Source of the DNA: an uncultured Lachnobacterium sp.
GTDB lineage: Bacteria; Bacillota; Clostridia; Lachnospirales; Lachnospiraceae
Length of the DNA: 27,008 nt
Assembly: GCA_900546625.1 (NCBI GenBank)
Contig: URDU01000038.1
Coordinates: 1-27,008, forward strand
Direction of reading: 5' to 3'
Below, one piece after another: positions 15,917-23,908 of this stretch (its first letter is position 1; the number at the start of each line of letters is the position of its first letter). A program made the translations under genes and the position numbers. The notes below the pieces were generated by a model. The model was not told the origin of the DNA. It saw only the letters and a list, made by a program, of their open reading frames with translations, and made no database searches.

Positions 15917-17638
15917 TCACTTTTGTGCCGAAAATTCGAGTGCCTTTTGTTCATTTTCTGCTGTCATTGCATCCACATAATCCTGAGGATTCCAGACTTC
16001 ATCTAATATATCCTCCGGGAACTTTTTACGAATATCATCAGAGTATTGGCTGCCATCTCCCGGCTCCCAATATTCAGATAGTTCATATCCATTCTCTGTC
16101 ACATTGAAAGTTAGGGCAACAGGACCACAACCTCCACCGACACTTTCAATCCCTTCTTCGGACAAATTATATTCCTCATAAAGAGTGAGAACATATACGG
16201 TCAATGTCTCATTCTCCTCAGAGTTTGCAGCCCCACCGGCTTCTGTAGCCAATACAGTATGGCTTTCGCAGGCAAAAACACCTTTGTAGTATCTATCGCT
16301 GTTATGTTCCATGATTGCATTATGGATTGCTGTATCAACATTGGTTTCGTTAATCGATTCTGTTCTGGTTTCCCCGGCACAGATGCGTTGTAAATAGCTG
16401 ATAAAGTCAGAGTCAGTTATTCGGTAATACACATTCTCATACAGAATTGCTGCTTGATTTCCGTTGGAATCAAAACCGCTGAATGTGATTCTGTCGTTTT
16501 CCTTGGTATCCACATGAAGGGAATAGAAAGGTGTATGACCTTGCAAAGATTGGTCTTTGTGACCAATCTTTAAGTTTTTAATACGACTGCTCAACTCGTC
16601 AATTTCCGCTGCGGATAATTGGAATGTGGTCGGTCCGCTATTTGTTCTAAAGTCCATGGTGCTTGCTTTGGAAATTTGAACAGAATCAAGTTTCACTGGG
16701 AATGAACTCGGATTTGTCAGGAAACATACCCCAAGAACAATACTTGAAACCACAGCAATAGCAACAATCCAAAATGCAGGTTTCTTGTAATTCAGCACAT
16801 TTTTCACCCTTTCTTTGACGCCAACCTCTCCAAAGGCAAGTGGACAAACCATAACTGTTCTTCTATTCACGCTACAAGAAAGCAGAGCTTCTGAATAAGA
16901 AATAGACTCGTTTTGATTCAGTCCACGAATAACTTTTTCATCGCAGGCAAGTTCAATATCTCGGCAAAGTAAAATATACGCAATCCATACAAGAGGATTG
17001 AACCAATGGATTGCCAACACTAAATACCCCAACGGTTTCCACCAATGGTCACAGCGTTTCAGATGAGCATTCTCATGGGCAATAATATAGGGCAACTGTG
17101 CTTCATCTGTCCCGGAGGGAATGTAGATGCTCGGTTTGAAGAAACCAATAATAAAAGGTGTTTGTATATCGTCACAAATCCAAATGTTGTCCCGCACAGA
17201 AAGGGATGCACCGACTTTCTTTTGTAAGCGGAAATAGCTGACGGCAGCATAAACGAGCATGGCTATGATGCCTATTGCCCATACGATTGCCAGCACAGGA
17301 ATCAAAAGCTGAAGTGGATTTGCGCTTGCAATTGGCTCTGGAGCAAAGGTGTCCGTAATAATTGGATTCACTACCTTGTCGATAGAGCTTACGCCTGTGG
17401 ACATTTCTGGTGTCCAGTCCATCATGATTTCAGGACTGATGGTCTCGGCACTTGGAATCAAGCTCAATGCGCTTTCAAAACTGAATGGGCAAATCAATCG
17501 AAAAGCTACGATACCCCACAGTAGGACATTGATCCACTTAGGTGCCTTTTTCAAAACCACACGCAAAAGTACGACCGCAAGGATCAGCCAAGATGCGGCG
17601 ATACTCATATTTACAATTTTCAAAAAGAATGAACTCAT
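15917..17638 (-). CDS. BlaR1/MecR1-like M56 metallopeptidase sensor
   Basis: A 573-residue membrane metallopeptidase. Transmembrane helices at about 8-28, 36-52 and 110-133 precede the cytosolic zinc site HENAH (His188, Glu189, His192) with a likely third ligand Glu229 in DIELACDEKVIRG; a further helix lies at about 285-308. The extracellular C-terminal part (about 310-573) is not a penicillin-binding domain: no SxxK/SxN/KTG set was found. Instead it has two unassigned segments with VYYRITDSDFISYLQRI and SVGGGCGPVALTFNVTENGYE. By analogy it would cleave or trigger removal of the repressor encoded three bases upstream in response to an external signal, but the signal is probably not a beta-lactam bound to a serine transpeptidase fold. 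Confidence 0.88.
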   Translation of the reverse strand: MSSFFLKIVNMSIAASWLILAVVLLRVVLKKAPKWINVLLWGIVAFRLICPFSFESALSLIPSAETISPEIMMDWTPEMSTGVSSIDKVVNPIITDTFAPEPIASANPLQLLIPVLAIVWAIGIIAMLVYAAVSYFRLQKKVGASLSVRDNIWICDDIQTPFIIGFFKPSIYIPSGTDEAQLPYIIAHENAHLKRCDHWWKPLGYLVLAIHWFNPLVWIAYILLCRDIELACDEKVIRGLNQNESISYSEALLSCSVNRRTVMVCPLAFGEVGVKERVKNVLNYKKPAFWIVAIAVVSSIVLGVCFLTNPSSFPVKLDSVQISKASTMDFRTNSGPTTFQLSAAEIDELSSRIKNLKIGHKDQSLQGHTPFYSLHVDTKENDRITFSGFDSNGNQAAILYENVYYRITDSDFISYLQRICAGETRTESINETNVDTAIHNAIMEHNSDRYYKGVFACESHTVLATEAGGAANSEENETLTVYVLTLYEEYNLSEEGIESVGGGCGPVALTFNVTENGYELSEYWEPGDGSQYSDDIRKKFPEDILDEVWNPQDYVDAMTAENEQKALEFSAQK

Positions 17639-17641
17639 AGA

Positions 17642-18007
17642 TTACTCCTTTCCGGCGGCTGCATCAATCATGCGTCGAATCTCCGCAGCTTCCTGTTGAG
17701 AAATACCCTTCCTTTGTGTAAAAGCCGCAATGAAAGCAGGAAGGGAACCTTCAAAGGTTTCGTCAACGAACTGCTCGCTCTGAACGGCATAGAAATCATT
17801 TTTAGACAGAACAGAGGAAACGATGCCACCATTATTCTGGAAGATACCACGCTCACAAAGCTTGCGTAATATCGTATAGGTGGTGGAGCGATTCCAGTTC
17901 AGTTCTTTTTCACAGAGCTTTACCAATTCTCTGGAGTGCAAAGGCTCATTCGCCCAAATAATATCGGCAAAGTGGGATTCCACTACGCCCATCTTCATCT
18001 CAGCCAT
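17642..18007 (-). CDS. BlaI/MecI/CopY-family transcriptional repressor
   Basis: A 121-residue repressor: N-terminal winged helix (about 5-75) with ESHFADIIWANEPLHSREL and the recognition region NWNRSTTYTILRKLCERG, followed by a C-terminal dimerisation tail with FAVQ-like FYAVQSEQFVDETFEGSLP. Length and layout match BlaI/MecI. Its ATG follows AGGAG; the M56 sensor starts three bases after its stop. It should bind the doubled dyad in its own promoter, giving an autoregulated repressor-sensor pair. No beta-lactamase or PBP gene is adjacent, so the other targets are elsewhere. Confidence 0.92.
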   Translation of the reverse strand: MAEMKMGVVESHFADIIWANEPLHSRELVKLCEKELNWNRSTTYTILRKLCERGIFQNNGGIVSSVLSKNDFYAVQSEQFVDETFEGSLPAFIAAFTQRKGISQQEAAEIRRMIDAAAGKE

Positions 18008-18022
18008 AAAGATTTCTCCTTT

Positions 18023-18077
18023 CAGTTTATCGCTAATAAACTAATTATAGTTTACTCCCGATAAACTGAAATGTCAA
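18023..18077 (-). promoter_or_regulatory. Promoter and doubled operator of the BlaI-like repressor
   Basis: Minus-strand TTGACA (18072-18077) with TAAACT (18049-18054, spacer 17) or TATAAT (18044-18049, spacer 22) as -10. Two 17-bp dyads overlap it: GTTTAT-N5-ATAAAC (18025-18041) and GTTTAC-N5-ATAAAC (18050-18066), centres 25 bp apart. Together they sit within a larger palindrome, CAGTTTATCG (18023-18032) against CGATAAACTG (18059-18068). Repressor binding would block the -10 and the initiation region. The half-site differs from the TACA/TGTA core of staphylococcal bla/mec operators. Confidence 0.68.
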
Positions 18078-18205
18078 TAGGAAACAGCCATTACTCTCAC
18101 AGGTTTCATAAAGTTTTGGGAAGAGAATCCGCTGTCGCCACGAAGATAAGTTTTAATGCTCCTTTCCAGGTATTCTTGAAAAATAGATTCCATAAATTTA
18201 TCAAA
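18074..18205 (-). pseudogene. Remnant of a DDE transposase (IS1380-like)
   Basis: A short minus-strand segment encodes FFDKFMESIFQEYLERSIK followed by TYLRGDSGFSS. The LRGDSGF motif is the catalytic-Asp segment of IS1380-type DDE transposases. After it the original frame is lost: a frame shift restores LPKLYETCESNGCFL, matching the usual continuation (xPxLYxxCExNG). Neither start nor end of a transposase is present, and no inverted repeats were found. The fragment abuts the promoter of the BlaI-like repressor on one side and the terminator of the secreted-protein gene on the other. A longer open frame covering this region overlaps the real gene at 18247 and is not a gene. Confidence 0.55.
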
Positions 18206-18244
18206 AAAATCCGCTATACTTTGTTTTAAAGTATAGCGGATTTT
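18203..18244 (-). terminator. Strong intrinsic terminator of the secreted-protein gene
   Basis: A perfect 17-bp stem (18206-18222 with 18228-18244) with a 5-base loop; core AATCCGCTATACTTT. On the minus strand the stem ends in TTTT and runs into TTT, giving a seven-T tract. It starts two bases after the stop codon of the gene at 18247. The same 12-base stem core recurs in the terminator at 21937-21972. Confidence 0.88.
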
Positions 18245-18246
18245 AG

Positions 18247-20217
18247 TTATTTTACGATCTGAAAGCTTCTTGTAATAGGAGCAGCCTGGTAATTGCCACC
18301 AATTGTAACAACCGTGACTACATATCTGCCCGGCTCTGTAGGAGCCTTTGTGCTTGAATATGGCTTCCACTTGCTTGTAAAGCCACTGTATAGATAATGC
18401 ACATTGCTCTGGCTGATTGAAACATCACCATCATATGATAGCGTTGCTCCAAAATCAAAGGATGCTACATCTGAGGCTTTAAGCTTCCCATTTGTAAAGC
18501 TCTGATTCCAGTTAAGCTTAGTTCCTTTTGAATGCATCTTGACAAGTAAAGCTCCAACTCCAACACCTGTCTCATAATTTTTGTTATCTGTAACTGCTGT
18601 CACTGTATAAAGACCGGCACGGTTTGGAGTACCAAATGACACTCTCACAGTATCTGCAACAGAAGGAAGCTTATTTATTATCTCAAGAATCTGTCCTACT
18701 GTACCCGTATCTATATGAAGCTTCTTCAACGTGTCAAGCAGCTCCTGTGTGCTGAAAAGCTTTCTAAGCTCTCCGACTGTCATACCGTCCTGCATCATCT
18801 GTGTAAAGGACTTTCCATATATCTTTGAAACAACAGGATCTATCAGCTTAAGTACTGTGCTGTTTGTATACTTCTCAGGCATCTGAAGATAAATGCCTGC
18901 ATTTACATTACTTGTAAGACCGGCATAGATTGTGTATACATCAAACCTGTCTGAAGGATTTGTTGTAACAAAATCCTGTGGTAGTGCATCTCCGGCATAA
19001 ATGTTTGCTGACTTTACTTTAACCGTTACCTTTGCCTTATTAACGGTCACACTAGTCTCTGCTGATGCTGATGGACGATACTCGGCATTGCCTTTATATG
19101 TAATACGGATTTGCTGCTCTCCTGCACCCATCTGCAGATAAGTAAGTAAATTGACCTTTCCGCCCTCTATCGGTGCCCACTGCTTGGTGACTCCCTCAAC
19201 TCCGGCTACATCATCAACTCCATAGTATTCCATTGTAAAATCATCAACACTTAACGTATCCTTTGCAGGCAATGTGCTGTTGTCCCAATCAATTACCTGA
19301 TCAAATATTGATTGTTTCATAACGGCAGTGTCCATATTGTATGAAAAAGATACTCCCTCCCTGCATACAACGGCCGCTGCTATACGGTTATCGGCTGTAG
19401 TCACATTTACCTGTGTCTGTGTACCTTTATAGTTCTTATTTCCATCCCACTTTATACGGATAGTCCACTCTCCCGGACCAAATTTTTTGAATGCTGCAGT
19501 CCAGTTTGTAGAATTAAGCGGCTGCCAGTTTGGTATTATATCTGTTCCGGCATTGTACTCCATTGCCACATCATCATATGTAAGCCCTGCCGGATTTGTC
19601 TCCGCTATCACAGCATCATAAATTGCTCTTGCTGTAGCATCAAAATCATATGACTGATCCGCGTTAAAAGCCATGCTCACTTCATACGGAGCATCCTTTA
19701 AAACAAATGATGATTCATACTTGTAAGCTCTGTGGAGTGTAACAACCTCATCGCTTCCCTTAAGTCTGAATTTGAAATCTCCTTCACCGTTTTCTAAAAA
19801 TGCCGGATGATTATATTCTGTTGTTACAGTATTCCAAAGTATTTTTTTCGTTGTTGTGCTCGTAAAGCCCTCTAAGCTTCCGAATGCTGTATTTTTCTGT
19901 AATTTAGTCTTATCCTTGCCCTCGCACTCGTACTCCCAATCAAGGTTTTTTACATCAACTTCGTCTGCGTTTACAACAAGCGCTTTTGCTATTGCCGCTT
20001 TAGCAGTCTCAATATCTGCACCCTGCGGAATAACTGCTGTTCCATTCTGAAGCTGTACTGTCACCTTCTGTGACTCATCTGTCAATAATGCACTGCCGCT
20101 GTCAACAGACTCATAAGCCACATCTGCTGCAAATATGGCCTGTGTTGCAAGTGGTTCTAATGTAAGCGCCGCTGCAAGTATAAATGCAAGACACTTTTTC
20201 CCTCTTTTTGTAATCAT
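18247..20217 (-). CDS. Secreted protein with repeated beta-sandwich-like modules
   Basis: A 656-residue exported protein of unknown function. Residues 1-30 form a Sec signal peptide (basic start, hydrophobic AFILAAALTLEP, likely cleavage near AIFA-A). Three related modules of roughly 110 residues follow (about 45-165, 176-275, 284-393); each has a helix-forming segment, a (D/A)xxMEY or LDWEYE strand, a W-P/L central strand (NWQPL, QWAPI) and an ending like GEWTIRIKWDGNKNYKG or GEQQIRITYKGNAEYRP. A segment with VNKAKVTVKVKSANIYAGD (392-410) resembles MBG-type adhesin repeats, and the C terminus (600-656) is another sandwich. No LPXTG, S-layer or choline-binding anchor was seen. It has its own promoter and terminator. 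A surface or matrix role is plausible. Confidence 0.75.
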   Translation of the reverse strand: MITKRGKKCLAFILAAALTLEPLATQAIFAADVAYESVDSGSALLTDESQKVTVQLQNGTAVIPQGADIETAKAAIAKALVVNADEVDVKNLDWEYECEGKDKTKLQKNTAFGSLEGFTSTTTKKILWNTVTTEYNHPAFLENGEGDFKFRLKGSDEVVTLHRAYKYESSFVLKDAPYEVSMAFNADQSYDFDATARAIYDAVIAETNPAGLTYDDVAMEYNAGTDIIPNWQPLNSTNWTAAFKKFGPGEWTIRIKWDGNKNYKGTQTQVNVTTADNRIAAAVVCREGVSFSYNMDTAVMKQSIFDQVIDWDNSTLPAKDTLSVDDFTMEYYGVDDVAGVEGVTKQWAPIEGGKVNLLTYLQMGAGEQQIRITYKGNAEYRPSASAETSVTVNKAKVTVKVKSANIYAGDALPQDFVTTNPSDRFDVYTIYAGLTSNVNAGIYLQMPEKYTNSTVLKLIDPVVSKIYGKSFTQMMQDGMTVGELRKLFSTQELLDTLKKLHIDTGTVGQILEIINKLPSVADTVRVSFGTPNRAGLYTVTAVTDNKNYETGVGVGALLVKMHSKGTKLNWNQSFTNGKLKASDVASFDFGATLSYDGDVSISQSNVHYLYSGFTSKWKPYSSTKAPTEPGRYVVTVVTIGGNYQAAPITRSFQIVK

Positions 20218-20278
20218 TTTTCTTTTACCTCTGTTTAATTATTTACTGCCGGAATACATCCGGCTGAATTATGAAATA

Positions 20279-20307
20279 ATGATACAGGGTAAAAAATAAA
20301 CCGTCAA
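20279..20307 (-). promoter_or_regulatory. Predicted promoter of the secreted-protein gene
   Basis: Minus strand: TTGACG (20302-20307), a 17-base spacer and TATCAT (20279-20284). The leader between it and the ATG at 20217 contains a short hairpin, GCCGGA/TCCGGC around a 5-base loop (about 20247-20263). The GH25 gene ends upstream without a clear terminator; only a weak GGCT/AGCC dyad (20310-20321) is present. Confidence 0.55.
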
Positions 20308-20347
20308 TAGGCTTTATAGCCCAATTTATCGCATTTATTTACTTATA

Positions 20348-21802
20348 TTACTGCACACTCAGATAGCTTGTCACACAATAAAGTGTCTGTCCATTATATT
20401 CCACGCGTGACCAGCCAAACTCCTCATTGATTCCGGTTCTGGTGACGGTTTCCCCATTTTTTATCGTTGCAACAACTGTAGCATCCGGATTTGTGACACT
20501 TGGAAGTGCACGCAGATTAACCTCTATTTTTGCAGTGACAGTATCATTACAATCCTTGAACTTTGTCTTCAGTCCGTCTCCGCTGCCACTTCCGTCCTGT
20601 CCGGGAACTACATAGTTCATATCTGTTGTGAGGTAGCTTGAAATGGCATAGTATGTCTGTCCATTATATTCGATACGTGACCATCCACTGTCACTGACGC
20701 CTGTTCTTGTTGCCGTATCACCGTTATTGAGCGTTGCCTTAATTGTGCTGTCATTGCCCTGACTTGGAATATCCCTCAGGTTAACGCTCTCCTTGGCAGT
20801 TACTGTCTCATTTACATCCGAAAACTTCATATTTGCTTCCGGGTCAGCTGTTGCATTGTCAGCTGCATCACCATTTTTTGCAGACTCTGTCTCATCAAAC
20901 CCAAAGTATGCCACATTCAAATCTACCGGCTTATCAATTCCTGACACCTTTCCCTTATTGGTATACTGCCACATGGCATGTGTGCCCTCATAGGATGACT
21001 GTGGTGTTTCCGGGTAAGCCGTATCCGGATATTGTGACACCCAGATTTTGTACCTGCTCTCAAGCGCCTTAGTATCCCACTGGCTGTTTTCCGACAACTC
21101 ATTCATGGCAGCGTAAAACATAGGCGTATATCCTTTATTATATATTTCCTGCAAAAATGCCTCAGCTACTTTGGTGCGTGCCTCTGATGACATGCCATAC
21201 TGTCTGCTGGCTGAATCTGTGAAACCCTCGCAGTCAAATGCCACCGGATATGTAATCTGATATTTTGAGATGTATTCTGCAACCCAGTCTGCCTCCTCAA
21301 TGGCTTCTGTTTCATTTACTGCTGATGAGAAAAAATATACTCCAACCTTTATGCCATTTTTCTGCGCCTCCTGCATGTTGTATCGGGCATTTGTATCAAC
21401 ACACATCTCGCCTGTTTTCTGGGTTCTGTAGCCCACACGTATCATCGCAAAATTGATTCCGCCTGCGGCAACCTTGTCCCACTTTATGGTGCCCTGATAT
21501 TTAGATACATCAATTCCGAAGGTCAGATTACTATTTTCCGCAACAGTGCTTGCAGACAGTATCTGTGTCTCATCCGCAGAAGCTCCATCATCAGTTGTAA
21601 CTCTCATTGAGCCGGCATTGTCTCCCGTATGCTGCGGGTCTTCCTTGTCTGAACTATCCTCTGTGGCTGTTTCCGTCATCTGTGACAAGCCCTTAGCCTC
21701 GTTTTTTGCTGACTTAATCACAAAAAATGTGGCAACTGCAGCCAGCGCAGCTACTATCGCAACAATTATAAATATTGCTATTATCTTTCTTTTATCGTTC
21801 AT
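20348..21802 (-). CDS. Membrane-anchored GH25 lysozyme with two C-terminal SH3 domains
   Basis: A 484-residue cell-wall hydrolase (N-acetylmuramidase family). An N-terminal signal anchor (about 6-30), with no obvious cleavage site, is followed by an acidic, low-complexity linker (about 35-90). The GH25 domain (about 94-290) has FGIDVSKYQGTIKWDKV with Asp98 and the catalytic DxE in VAFDCEG (Asp190, Glu192). Two bacterial SH3 repeats follow (about 327-396 and 418-484), each with VNLRxxPS, a GDT/GETxTRTG turn and GWSRIEYNGQTYYAISSYL or an equivalent. SH3b domains bind peptidoglycan. No holin or phage genes are adjacent, so a housekeeping wall-remodelling role is more likely than phage lysis. Confidence 0.93.
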   Translation of the reverse strand: MNDKRKIIAIFIIVAIVAALAAVATFFVIKSAKNEAKGLSQMTETATEDSSDKEDPQHTGDNAGSMRVTTDDGASADETQILSASTVAENSNLTFGIDVSKYQGTIKWDKVAAGGINFAMIRVGYRTQKTGEMCVDTNARYNMQEAQKNGIKVGVYFFSSAVNETEAIEEADWVAEYISKYQITYPVAFDCEGFTDSASRQYGMSSEARTKVAEAFLQEIYNKGYTPMFYAAMNELSENSQWDTKALESRYKIWVSQYPDTAYPETPQSSYEGTHAMWQYTNKGKVSGIDKPVDLNVAYFGFDETESAKNGDAADNATADPEANMKFSDVNETVTAKESVNLRDIPSQGNDSTIKATLNNGDTATRTGVSDSGWSRIEYNGQTYYAISSYLTTDMNYVVPGQDGSGSGDGLKTKFKDCNDTVTAKIEVNLRALPSVTNPDATVVATIKNGETVTRTGINEEFGWSRVEYNGQTLYCVTSYLSVQ

Positions 21803-21862
21803 AGATTTTCCTCTTCATTATTGTATATAACCATGTACCGACAATCTGTTTTTATGCAACAA

Positions 21863-21891
21863 AATATATCATATAATCCGGTATTTTTCAA
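21863..21891 (-). promoter_or_regulatory. Predicted promoter of the GH25 lysozyme gene
   Basis: Minus strand: TTGAAA (21886-21891), a 17-base spacer and TATATT (21863-21868), about 60 bases before the ATG at 21802. It lies after the flotillin terminator, so the lysozyme gene is transcribed separately. Confidence 0.55.
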
Positions 21892-21936
21892 ATATTTCTC
21901 ACTTTTTCATACCTTTTCAAAATCCTTTTTTCAGAG

Positions 21937-21972
21937 AAAAAATCCGCTATACTCACCATCGTATAGCGGATT
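21937..21972 (-). terminator. Intrinsic terminator of the flotillin gene
   Basis: AATCCGCTATAC (21941-21952) and GTATAGCGGATT (21961-21972) form 12 perfect pairs around an 8-base loop; on the minus strand TTTT (21940-21937) follows the stem, which itself ends in TT. It is 13 bases beyond the flotillin stop. The stem is identical to the inner 12 pairs of the terminator at 18203-18244. Confidence 0.85.
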
Positions 21973-21985
21973 AATAAAACACTAT

Positions 21986-23506
21986 TTAATTTTCAGGCTT
22001 TTCACCGGTTTTGTCCGTATCCGCATTTACAACGAAATTTACACCGTCAAGTCCGGTTACATTTACATTGCGATTTACCTTTGCGTCATATGAATCAGCG
22101 TTGATGATCTCGGATAAATCAATACCTGTTGCCTCTTTCATACTCTCAAATACCTTTGCCATTACAACCGGTACATTTCCGGCAACCTGACCTACACCAT
22201 TGTCACTATCACCGCCACCGATAATTGTAATCTTGTCGATTTGTCCAAGCGGCTCTGCAACCTTGGCTGCGATATCAGGAAGTACCTTAATCATCATCTC
22301 TGCAACGGCTGCTTTATTGTACTTGGCATATGCCTCTGCCTTTTTCTCCATAGCCTCTGCCTCTGCAATACCCTTTGCCTGGATAGCTGATGCCTCTGCC
22401 TCTCCGACTGCACGGATACCGGCGGCTTCCTGCTCCTTGGCATATCTCATGGCTTCTGCCTGTGCTTTCTGTGCCTCAGCCTGACGCTGTGCCTCGAACT
22501 GTCTTGCCTCAGCTTCCTTCTGGCGCTGGTAGAGCTGTGCCTCTGCCTGCTGCTGTGCTGCATATTTATTGGCTTCAGCCTTTTTCTTGACCTCTGCCTC
22601 AAGAGACTGCTCTGTTACCGCAACCTCTTTCTGTTTTAACTCAATCTCTCGCTCCTGCTTTGCGATATCAGCGTTTGCTGTGGCAACCTCAATCGTCTTA
22701 CGCTGCTCCTCCTTCTGGATATCGTAAGCAGCATCCGCCATAGCCTTCTTAGTATCAGCCTCCATCTGAAGCTCTGATTTCTTGATAGCGAGCTCATTCT
22801 GTTTCTTGGCAATCTCTGTCTGTGCTGCAACCGCTGCATCATTTGACTCTTTATCAGCCGAAGCCTGAGCTACCTTGATGTCTCTCTCACTCTCTGCCCT
22901 TGCGATAGCGGCGGCCTTTTTAATCTTTACGATATTGTCGATACCAAGATTCTCTATTACCTCGTTGCCATCCACGAAATTCTGCACATTAAAGCTGATG
23001 ATATCAAGTCCCATTGCCGCAAGATCAGGCTCTGCATTCTCTTTTACCAGATTGGCAAACTTCTGACGGTCTGAAACCATCTCCTCAAGCTTCATTTTTC
23101 CAACGATCTCACGTACATTACCCTCGAGAACCTCTCTGGCAACACCGGCGATATACTCTGTGTTTTTGTTAAGGAAGTTCTCAGCCGCAAGGCGCAGCTT
23201 TTCAGGATTATTACTGATCTTTACGTTTACCGTAGCATCGACGTTGATATTGATATAATCTGCTGTCGGTACTGCATTGCTTGTCTTTACATCGATAGGT
23301 ATCAGTCTGAGATTCAGCTTATCGAGACGCTCAAAAAACGGAATACGTATGCTCGCCTTTCCGATAACTACCTTTGACTTTTTCTTTACACCTGAAATGA
23401 TATATGCCATATCAGGCGGTGCCTTCACGTATCCGATTGCCATAAACAACAGGATAACAAGAACAACAACTGCAACAATAATTCCAATGATACTAATGTC
23501 CTGCAT
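21986..23506 (-). CDS. floT: Flotillin-like SPFH-domain protein (FloT type)
   Basis: A 506-residue membrane-scaffold protein. A single N-terminal hydrophobic helix (about 5-26) is followed by the SPFH/band 7 domain (about 28-190, with IPFFERLDKLNLRLIPIDV and GMKLEEMVSDRQKF-like sequence) and a long Ala/Glu/Lys-rich coiled coil (about 195-420) full of EA repeats such as AEARQFEAQRQAEAQKAQ. The C-terminal part (KVLPDIAAKVAEPLGQIDKITIIGG) is the conserved flotillin ending. Length matches Bacillus FloT (about 509). Flotillins organise functional membrane microdomains and influence signalling and wall synthesis. GAGGAG precedes the ATG. No NfeD-type partner gene is adjacent in this window. Confidence 0.93.
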   Translation of the reverse strand: MQDISIIGIIVAVVVLVILLFMAIGYVKAPPDMAYIISGVKKKSKVVIGKASIRIPFFERLDKLNLRLIPIDVKTSNAVPTADYININVDATVNVKISNNPEKLRLAAENFLNKNTEYIAGVAREVLEGNVREIVGKMKLEEMVSDRQKFANLVKENAEPDLAAMGLDIISFNVQNFVDGNEVIENLGIDNIVKIKKAAAIARAESERDIKVAQASADKESNDAAVAAQTEIAKKQNELAIKKSELQMEADTKKAMADAAYDIQKEEQRKTIEVATANADIAKQEREIELKQKEVAVTEQSLEAEVKKKAEANKYAAQQQAEAQLYQRQKEAEARQFEAQRQAEAQKAQAEAMRYAKEQEAAGIRAVGEAEASAIQAKGIAEAEAMEKKAEAYAKYNKAAVAEMMIKVLPDIAAKVAEPLGQIDKITIIGGGDSDNGVGQVAGNVPVVMAKVFESMKEATGIDLSEIINADSYDAKVNRNVNVTGLDGVNFVVNADTDKTGEKPEN

Positions 23507-23611
23507 AACTTTCTCCTCTCTTTCGTATGCTTTTTATTAATAATTTGACAATATCATTTTATTATAAATATATTGTTTTGTCACTCTAAATATTAAAAAA
23601 ATAATATACCA

Positions 23612-23695
23612 CTGTGCTTTTGAATGTCAGATTTCCCGCTGTGGATGCCTGGCCGATTGGAATCATTGCGGATGCCGCAAATGCAAAGGTATTTT
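23612..23695 (-). pseudogene. 84-bp fragment of the polymorphic toxin gene
   Basis: Matches 25426-25509 inside the toxin gene with about three differences in 84 bases, same orientation. On the minus strand it encodes NTFAFAASAMIPIGQASTAG and then NLTFKST, the toxin's pre-toxin segment. Similarity stops abruptly at both ends, and the frame hits a stop soon after. It is debris from another copy of the toxin gene. Confidence 0.85.
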
Positions 23696-23728
23696 TCCTC
23701 TAATAGCTGTTTACATTTGAGACAAGTT

Positions 23729-23908
23729 TTATAAGGTCACTTCCTGTATTGCTTCTTCATCCAGTTTGAAGTTCGTCGAGCTATCAATGGCACGGTATCC
23801 ATCCTTGTATGCTGCCATATTATCAAGCAGTGTCTGTGCAGTTACTTTAATTCCTGACAGAATTGTTATATGTGCTTCACCAAAATGCAAATTTCGCCAT
23901 ATGTTCTT
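23729..23908 (-). pseudogene. Orphan open segment, possibly an N-terminal piece of a secreted toxin
   Basis: A minus-strand frame open for 59 codons between stops, without an initiation codon at its beginning. It encodes a helical-looking stretch with HFGEAHITILSGIKVTAQTL and then LDNMAAYKDGYRAIDSS, ending in DEEAIQEVTL. The composition looks protein-coding rather than random. I do not recognise the family. Its place beside a toxin-gene fragment suggests the helical delivery region of an LXG-like toxin, but this is inference. Confidence 0.3.

Noticed and set aside
15917..18007. A beta-lactam resistance locus
   Set aside because: Repressor and M56 sensor are present, but there is no beta-lactamase or PBP gene and the sensor lacks a penicillin-binding domain.
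18074..18370. 98-codon minus-strand frame spanning the transposase motif
   Set aside because: Its first half overlaps the secreted-protein coding end and the terminator hairpin; only the distal LRGDSGF part is meaningful.
20348..21802. GH25 lysozyme as a prophage endolysin
   Set aside because: It has a membrane anchor and no holin, tail or integrase gene nearby.
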